A DNA stretch of 64,000 nucleotides from Streptomyces sp. NBC_01446 (GTDB lineage: Bacteria; Actinomycetota; Actinomycetes; Streptomycetales; Streptomycetaceae): the NCBI RefSeq assembly GCF_026340095.1, contig NZ_JAPEPO010000001.1, forward strand, positions 4,421,501 through 4,485,500. The letters are read 5' to 3'. The notes under the pieces were generated by a model. That model did no database searches and had not been told where the DNA came from. It saw only the letters and a program-made list of their open reading frames with translations. This document shows positions 59,600-64,000 of this stretch, one piece after another. The number at the start of each line of letters is the position of its first letter. Within the stretch, counting starts at the first letter, position 1. A program made the translations under genes and the position numbers.

Positions 59600-60457
59600 C
59601 TACGGAAACGCGAGCGCGCCCGGGCCGAGGGCGGGCACGATCCCCTCGGCCGCGGCGCGCGTCAGGAGACCGCGGATCGCCGCATAGCCGTTCTCGCCCA
59701 GGTCGGCCGTGAACTCGTTGACGTACAGGCCGATGTGCTGGTCCGCCACCGACGGGTCCATCTCCTGGGCGTGTTCCTGGACGTAGGGGCGGGAGGCCTC
59801 CGGGTCGTCCCAGGCCATGCGCACCGATGTGCGGACCGCCTCGGCGAGTCGGCGCAGCCGGTCCTCGCCCAGGCTCCGCTTCGCGATGATCGCGCCGAGC
59901 GGGATGGGCAGCCCGGTCGTGTTCTCCCAGTGCTCGCCCATGTCGGCGAGGGAGTGCAGGCCGTAGTTCTGGTACGTGAAGCGGGCCTCGTGGATGACGA
60001 GTCCGGCGTCGACCTTGCCGTCCCGTACGGCGGGCATGATCTCGTCGAAGGGCATCACGACGACCTCGCCGACCCCGCCGGGCACGATGTCCGCGGTCCA
60101 GAGGCGGAACAGCAGGTACGCCGTCGACTTCTCGCTGGGGACGGCGACCGTCTTCCCGGTCAGGTCGACGCCCGGCTCGCGCGTGAGCACGAGCGGGCCG
60201 CAGCCCCGGCCCAGCGCGCCGCCGCAGGGCAGCAGCGCGTAGTCGTCGAGGACGTACGGCAGGACGGCGTACGACACCTTCAGCACGTCGAATTCGGGGG
60301 AGCGTCGCTCGGCGACGCCGTTCGTGATGTCGATGTCGGCGAAGGTCACGTCGAGGGCGGGCGCCCCGGGGACGCGGCCGTGGGCCCACGCGTCGAAGAC
60401 GAACGTGTCGTTCGGGCAGGGTGAGAAGGCGATCCTGAGATCTTCGGGGTGCGTCAT
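59600..60457 (-). CDS. mqnD: 1,4-dihydroxy-6-naphthoate synthase
   Basis: The 285-residue MqnD has a periplasmic-binding-like fold with RIAFSPCPNDTFVFDAWAHG, KVSYAVLPYVLDDYALLPCGGALG and GLVIHEARFTYQNYGL. It converts cyclic de-hypoxanthine futalosine to 1,4-dihydroxy-6-naphthoate in the futalosine route to menaquinone. The ATG at 60455-60457 overlaps the mqnB stop (ATGA). Confidence 0.93.
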   Translation of the reverse strand: MTHPEDLRIAFSPCPNDTFVFDAWAHGRVPGAPALDVTFADIDITNGVAERRSPEFDVLKVSYAVLPYVLDDYALLPCGGALGRGCGPLVLTREPGVDLTGKTVAVPSEKSTAYLLFRLWTADIVPGGVGEVVVMPFDEIMPAVRDGKVDAGLVIHEARFTYQNYGLHSLADMGEHWENTTGLPIPLGAIIAKRSLGEDRLRRLAEAVRTSVRMAWDDPEASRPYVQEHAQEMDPSVADQHIGLYVNEFTADLGENGYAAIRGLLTRAAAEGIVPALGPGALAFP

Positions 60458-61161
60458 GTGCGGTTCCAACTCTCCAGTACGGGCGCGGACTTCCCGAACG
60501 CTTCGGTGAGCGCCGCGAGTGCGTCGCCGATGCGCCAGGCCGCGCGGTCGCGGGGGCCGACGGCGTTGGAGACCGCGCGGATCTCCAGGACGGGCACGCC
60601 GTGCGCGGCGGCCGCCTCGGCGACCCCGAAGCCCTCCATCGCCTCGGCGGCGGCGCCGGGGTGACGGTCCAGCAGCTCGGCGGCGCGGGCCGCGGTGCCG
60701 GTCACGGTGGAGACGGTCAGGACGGTGCCGGTGAGCGCGCCGGTGGCCTCGGCGACGTCCGTCACGAGGGAGGGCGGCGGGAGGTGCGTGACCGTGCCGA
60801 AGCCGAGTTCGGTGACGGGCAGGAAGCCGTCGGGGGTCTCGGCGCCCAGGTCGGCGGCGGTCAGCGCGTCGGCGACGACGACGGAGCCGATGGGCGCGTT
60901 CGGCTGGAATCCGCCGCCGATCCCGGCGGAGACGACGAGACGGTACGGCCGCCCCGACAGGGCGGCGGTGGTGAGGGCGGTGGCGGTGCCGGCCGCCGCG
61001 GCGGCGGGCCCGACGCCCACCGCGACGACATCGACGGCAGGGTGCGCGGCGCCCGCCCCGGACAGGCCCCTGGCCACCGCGTCCCGCTCCGCGGGGACGG
61101 CGGTGGCGATCAGGACCCGCCCACGCTCCGTCAGGCGTCCTTCTTCAGCTTGAACGACCAC
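60454..61161 (-). CDS. mqnB: futalosine hydrolase
   Basis: The approximately 230-residue nucleosidase has LIATAVPAERDAVARGL, SAGIGGGF, AEAMEGFGVAEAAAAHGVPVLEIRAVSNAVG, with the catalytic acidic residues of the MTA/SAH nucleosidase fold. It removes hypoxanthine from futalosine. The start is awkward: the GTG at 61161 has no ribosome site and overlaps the DUF2771 gene by 31 bp. A GAAGAAGGA stretch instead points to a CTG at 61134. Coupled to mqnD. Confidence 0.88.
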   Translation of the reverse strand: MVVQAEEGRLTERGRVLIATAVPAERDAVARGLSGAGAAHPAVDVVAVGVGPAAAAAGTATALTTAALSGRPYRLVVSAGIGGGFQPNAPIGSVVVADALTAADLGAETPDGFLPVTELGFGTVTHLPPPSLVTDVAEATGALTGTVLTVSTVTGTAARAAELLDRHPGAAAEAMEGFGVAEAAAAHGVPVLEIRAVSNAVGPRDRAAWRIGDALAALTEAFGKSAPVLESWNRT

Positions 61162-61607
61162 AGGCCGGTCGCGTTCGAGCCGCTGCCCTCGACGATGGAG
61201 ACCGTCGTGGAGCTGCCCGTGGCGCCGTACTGCTGGTTGAAGAACACGCTGCCCGGGACGGTGCGGTAGGTCTTGTTGCTGGCCTCGGTCAGCGGCTGAC
61301 CGTTCATGAGCAGGGTCCAGCCCTTGTCCGCGATCTTCGGGTCGACGCCGAAGCGGACGGTCGCGTCGGGGTCGACCTTGATGGACTTGATGTCCTTGTT
61401 CTTGAGGCAGTCCTTCAGCGCGGAGGCGTTCAGGGCCTTGCCGTCGTTGTAGCAGGCGGCTTCCGACGTCACCGTGGAGCGGCCGACCGTGATGGTCGCC
61501 AGCGGCGTCGGCTTGTCGCAGGCCGAGAGGACGAGCAGTCCGGCAGCGACGGCGCCGGCGGCTGCCACGGTGCGGCGGTTGCGCACGGTGAAACGCAGGG
61601 AGGTCAT
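61131..61607 (-). CDS. DUF2771-type lipoprotein
   Basis: The 158-residue lipoprotein has lipobox LSAC (Cys about 30). The mature domain has CYNDGKALNASALKDCLKNKDI with two cysteines likely to pair, and VDPKIADKGWTLLMNGQPL. It fits actinobacterial DUF2771, of unknown role. It immediately precedes mqnB and may be co-transcribed with the menaquinone genes. Confidence 0.75.
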   Translation of the reverse strand: MTSLRFTVRNRRTVAAAGAVAAGLLVLSACDKPTPLATITVGRSTVTSEAACYNDGKALNASALKDCLKNKDIKSIKVDPDATVRFGVDPKIADKGWTLLMNGQPLTEASNKTYRTVPGSVFFNQQYGATGSSTTVSIVEGSGSNATGLWSFKLKKDA

Positions 61608-61709
61608 GCGGGCAGGCTATCTGGCGGCCCGCACACACTCGCCATGCGGGTACGGCGTGCCGCATGCTCACGCCATCCGGAGTGGATCTCCCGCTCTCCC
61701 GGCCGTCCC

Positions 61710-63107
61710 TCACGCCACGCGGCTGCGTGCCTGGCCGCCGTGGCGCGCGGCGGCCAGCAGGCCTCGTACGGTCGTCAGCCAGCCCGTTCCGACGATCGCC
61801 GCGGCGACGCCGAGGCCCAGTGCTCCGTTCAGGGGCAGTGCGATGCCGATGGCGCCGCCGACGACCCACGCCATCTGGAGGAGGGTCTCGGAGCGGGCGA
61901 ACGCGGAGTTGCGGACCTCTTCCGGGACGTCGCGCTGGATCAGGGCGTCCAGGGACAGCTTGGAGAGGGCCTGCGCGAACCCGGCGACGGCCGCCAGGCA
62001 CGCTGTGAGGGCCGCGCTGAAGAACAGCGCGGCCGCGATCGCCACGCCCAGGACCGCCGCCACCACCGTCACGATGATGATCTCCGGCGCCCGTGATTTG
62101 AGCCATGCCCCGACGGCCGTGCCCAGGGCGTTGCCCGCGCCCGCCGAGATGCCGACGATGCTGAGCGACACGGCGGCGCTCTGCCCCGGCATGGGGTGCT
62201 CGCGCAGCAGGAACGCCAGGAAGAAGATCAGGAAGCCGGAGAGGCAGCGCTGCGAGGCGTTGACGAACAGCGCGTGCGTCACGGCCGGGCCGACCGTGCG
62301 CAGACCGGGGCGCTTCTGCTTCGTCGTCTCCTTGTGCGGGCCGTGCAGATGCTGCTCGTCGGCCGCGAGGAGCGCCTTTCCCTCGCCCTTCGCGGAGTCC
62401 ACCTTGTGCGGGAGCTGGAAGCACAGGACCATGCCCGAAATGAAGATCACGAACGCGCCGTAGAGGGGCCAGCGCGGCCCGAGCAGCTGGAGTCCGGCGC
62501 CGACCGGTGCGGCCACACCGGTGGCGAGGAGCCCGCCGAGCGTCACCCGCGAATTGGCCTTGACCAGGGAGAAGCGGGGTGGCAGCAGGCGCGGCACGAC
62601 GGCGCTGCGGACCACGCCGTACGCCTTGGACGCCACCAGGACGCCCAGTGCCGCCGGGTACAGCTGCACGCCGCCGCTGATCACCGCCTCGGACAGGACG
62701 ATCGCGAGCAGCGCCCGCGCCAGCATCGAAGCGGCCATCGCGGCGCGCCGCCCGTGCGGCAGCCGGTCCAGGAGCGGCCCGACGACGGGCGCGAGGATGG
62801 TGAAGGGCGCCATCGTGATGCCGAGGTACAGGGCGACGCGCCCGCGCGCCTCGTCCGTCGGCACCGAGAAGAACACCGTGGACGCGAGCGCGATGGTGAT
62901 CATGACGTCGCCGGCGCCGTTCACCGCATGCAGTTCGATCAGTTTTCCGAGACCCGACTCGCCCGCGCCGTGCGCGTGGGTCGCTTTGCGGATTCCGCGC
63001 GCCGTGCCGGTGAACGGCAGGTGCAGGGCGCGCCCGAGCCCGCGGACCGCCCTGCGTACCGGGCCCGATCCGCCTGCTGCGCGCGAGGACGACCTTGCGG
63101 AAGTCAC
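61710..63107 (-). CDS. MFS transporter
   Basis: The 465-residue protein has about 12 membrane helices. The N-terminal 50 residues are basic and cytoplasmic, followed by VNGAGDVMITIALASTVFF and LGITMAPFTILAPVVGPLLDRLPHGRRAA, an MFS motif A-like loop. A central cytoplasmic loop (about 240-275) is His/Lys-rich. Substrate unknown. It is convergent with nothing nearby and 102 bp upstream of the DUF2771 gene on the same strand. GTG start. Confidence 0.8.
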   Translation of the reverse strand: MTSARSSSRAAGGSGPVRRAVRGLGRALHLPFTGTARGIRKATHAHGAGESGLGKLIELHAVNGAGDVMITIALASTVFFSVPTDEARGRVALYLGITMAPFTILAPVVGPLLDRLPHGRRAAMAASMLARALLAIVLSEAVISGGVQLYPAALGVLVASKAYGVVRSAVVPRLLPPRFSLVKANSRVTLGGLLATGVAAPVGAGLQLLGPRWPLYGAFVIFISGMVLCFQLPHKVDSAKGEGKALLAADEQHLHGPHKETTKQKRPGLRTVGPAVTHALFVNASQRCLSGFLIFFLAFLLREHPMPGQSAAVSLSIVGISAGAGNALGTAVGAWLKSRAPEIIIVTVVAAVLGVAIAAALFFSAALTACLAAVAGFAQALSKLSLDALIQRDVPEEVRNSAFARSETLLQMAWVVGGAIGIALPLNGALGLGVAAAIVGTGWLTTVRGLLAAARHGGQARSRVA

Positions 63108-63442
63108 TCAGCCATAGTGCCCCCGGAAGGTGGCGACTAGTGCCGATATCGGCGGAGCGGGTCGCCGGTACGGCCCCCTGGAACCGCCCCGCCGCGTGGT
63201 GCAGGACACAGCTACTTGTACGTCGGTGTGGGCGCACGGGCCAGGAGAAGGTAGCGTGCGTAACGCGCCTGCGGCAGCTGTGCTCGGCCGCGCGCCTCTC
63301 GGTCATCCCGCAGAATGGGTGACGTAGGTGCGCCCGGGGACGTTCGGGCGCGGACGTCGACGCGGCCCCCTGGTCCGCTCCGTCCGTACCCCCGCGCAAG
63401 GGTGGCGCACTCGTGAGACGGCGTAGGAGAGAAGCGATACCT
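63108..63442. other. 335-bp divergent intergenic region
   Basis: It separates the MFS and DUF3027 genes and must hold both promoters. No clear -10/-35 pair, operator palindrome or RNA was recognised. Confidence 0.3.
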
Positions 63443-64000
63443 GTGAGCGCAGCGACAACGCGAAGCCGCACCCCTGACCGTCTGTGCGCCGAGGCGGTAG
63501 GTCTCGCGCGGACCGCGGCCGAGGAGGCCGCCGCGCCAGGAGTCGTGGGCGAGCACGTCGACGTGGTCGTCGAGGGCGACCGGGTCGTCACGCATCTCTT
63601 CGAGTGCAAGGAGTTCGGCTACCGCGGCTGGCGGTGGGCCGTGACGGTCGCGCGGGCCTCGCGCGCCAAGGTCGTCACCCTCGACGAGACGGTGCTGCTG
63701 CCCGGCCCCGACGCGCTTCTCGCCCCCGAGTGGGTGCCGTGGAGCGAGCGGCTGCGGCCCGGCGACATGGGCCCCGGAGACCTGCTCCCGACCGACGCCG
63801 AGGATCTTCGGCTTGAGCCCGGCTATTCGGGTGAGGACGCCCCGCCGCCTAACTCCGTGGTGTCCGAGGAGATGGCCGAACTCGCCGAGGCGGAGGACGC
63901 CGAGCTGACGGTGGGACCGCCCGCGGAACTGCCCGTCGTGCCCGAGCGCGGCTCCATCGCGTCGGTCGCCGAGGAGCTCGGTATGCGGCGCGCCCGGGTG
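63443..64000 (+). CDS. DUF3027 protein, 5' part
   Basis: The frame runs from GTG 63443 to the window edge, 186 codons. The protein has DRLCAEAVGLARTAAEEAAAPGVVGEHVDV, then the DUF3027 core FECKEFGYRGWRWAVTVARASRAKVVTLDE and LLPGPDALLAPEWVPWSERLRPGDMGPGDLLPT, followed by an acidic segment. AGGAGA lies upstream of the start. This family is widespread in actinobacteria with no established function. The C-terminus lies beyond the window. Confidence 0.85.
   Translation, partial: MSAATTRSRTPDRLCAEAVGLARTAAEEAAAPGVVGEHVDVVVEGDRVVTHLFECKEFGYRGWRWAVTVARASRAKVVTLDETVLLPGPDALLAPEWVPWSERLRPGDMGPGDLLPTDAEDLRLEPGYSGEDAPPPNSVVSEEMAELAEAEDAELTVGPPAELPVVPERGSIASVAEELGMRRARV

Noticed and set aside
60454..63609. 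1051-codon minus-strand frame spanning several genes
   Set aside because: Only the 3' end (mqnB) looks like protein. The rest is an Arg/Ala/Pro-rich out-of-frame translation of the MFS and DUF2771 genes.

Overview
This is a 64 kb stretch of a very high-GC actinobacterial chromosome, almost certainly a Streptomyces. The clues are the strong G/C third-position bias, frequent GTG starts, purine-rich Shine-Dalgarno sites, and a set of genes typical of the genus core: an HbpS/SenS/SenR haem-sensing system, a CdgB-type diguanylate cyclase, an orphan GroEL2, DasR-type operators at N-acetylglucosamine genes, futalosine-pathway menaquinone genes and an actinobacterial XPB helicase. No prophage core, CRISPR array, transposase or secondary-metabolite cluster was seen. 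I recognised genes by reading the proteins; no database search was run.

Layout. 1-1.2 kb: the end of an HTTM/SdpB-like membrane gene, then a 3' fragment of a tRNA-Thr(TGT) gene that looks like an attachment site. The left edge may therefore be the end of an integrated element, with core chromosome to its right. 1.2-8.6 kb: oxidoreductases, a rhomboid-like protein, an aminoglycoside-phosphotransferase-like kinase, an acetyltransferase and a pentapeptide-repeat protein. 8.7-11.4 kb: senR-senS divergent from hbpS. 11.4-16.9 kb: two secreted metallopeptidases, a TerD protein, ArfB and a flavin reductase. 17-20 kb: cdgB, whose promoter carries a Crp-consensus dyad and a BldD-like box, then a membrane-anchored CBM35-like protein. 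20-24.5 kb: pfkB-nagA-nagK, divergent from a sugar-binding lipoprotein, with two DasR-like boxes between them. 24.5-30 kb: trehalose synthesis (otsB/otsA), an LAXTG sortase-substrate surface protein and a GpgS-like glycosyltransferase.

30-34.6 kb: a SAM-I riboswitch preceding thrC, a ThiS/MoaD sulfur carrier, a cold-shock protein, and groEL2 under tandem CIRCE elements. 35-38.6 kb: a murR-murQ-murP operon for N-acetylmuramate recovery, with ten perfect copies of an 8-bp repeat between murQ and murP. 38.7-45 kb: small conserved genes, an MFS exporter, an HD-domain protein, a HelD/HelR-type RNA-polymerase-recycling helicase and cutC. 45-48.7 kb: a secreted His-rich protein and copA, divergent around three CsoR-like boxes. 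48.7-53 kb: XPB helicase and an adjacent 839-residue protein that shares a domain with the XPB N-terminus and ends in a WYL-like domain. 54-58.1 kb: a complete ferric-siderophore ABC importer behind an iron box. 58.1-64 kb: HAD phosphatase, a long cold-shock protein, mqnB/mqnD, a DUF2771 lipoprotein, an MFS protein and the start of a DUF3027 gene.

The genes do not form one pathway. Recurrent themes are amino-sugar and cell-wall recycling (nagKA, murRQP, DasR boxes), metal and haem homeostasis (HbpS, CopA/CsoR, iron box) and nucleic-acid maintenance (HelD, XPB). The least conventional items are the XPB/partner pair with a duplicated domain, riboswitch control of threonine synthase, the 8-bp repeat tract inside the mur operon, and a DasR-like box before cutC.
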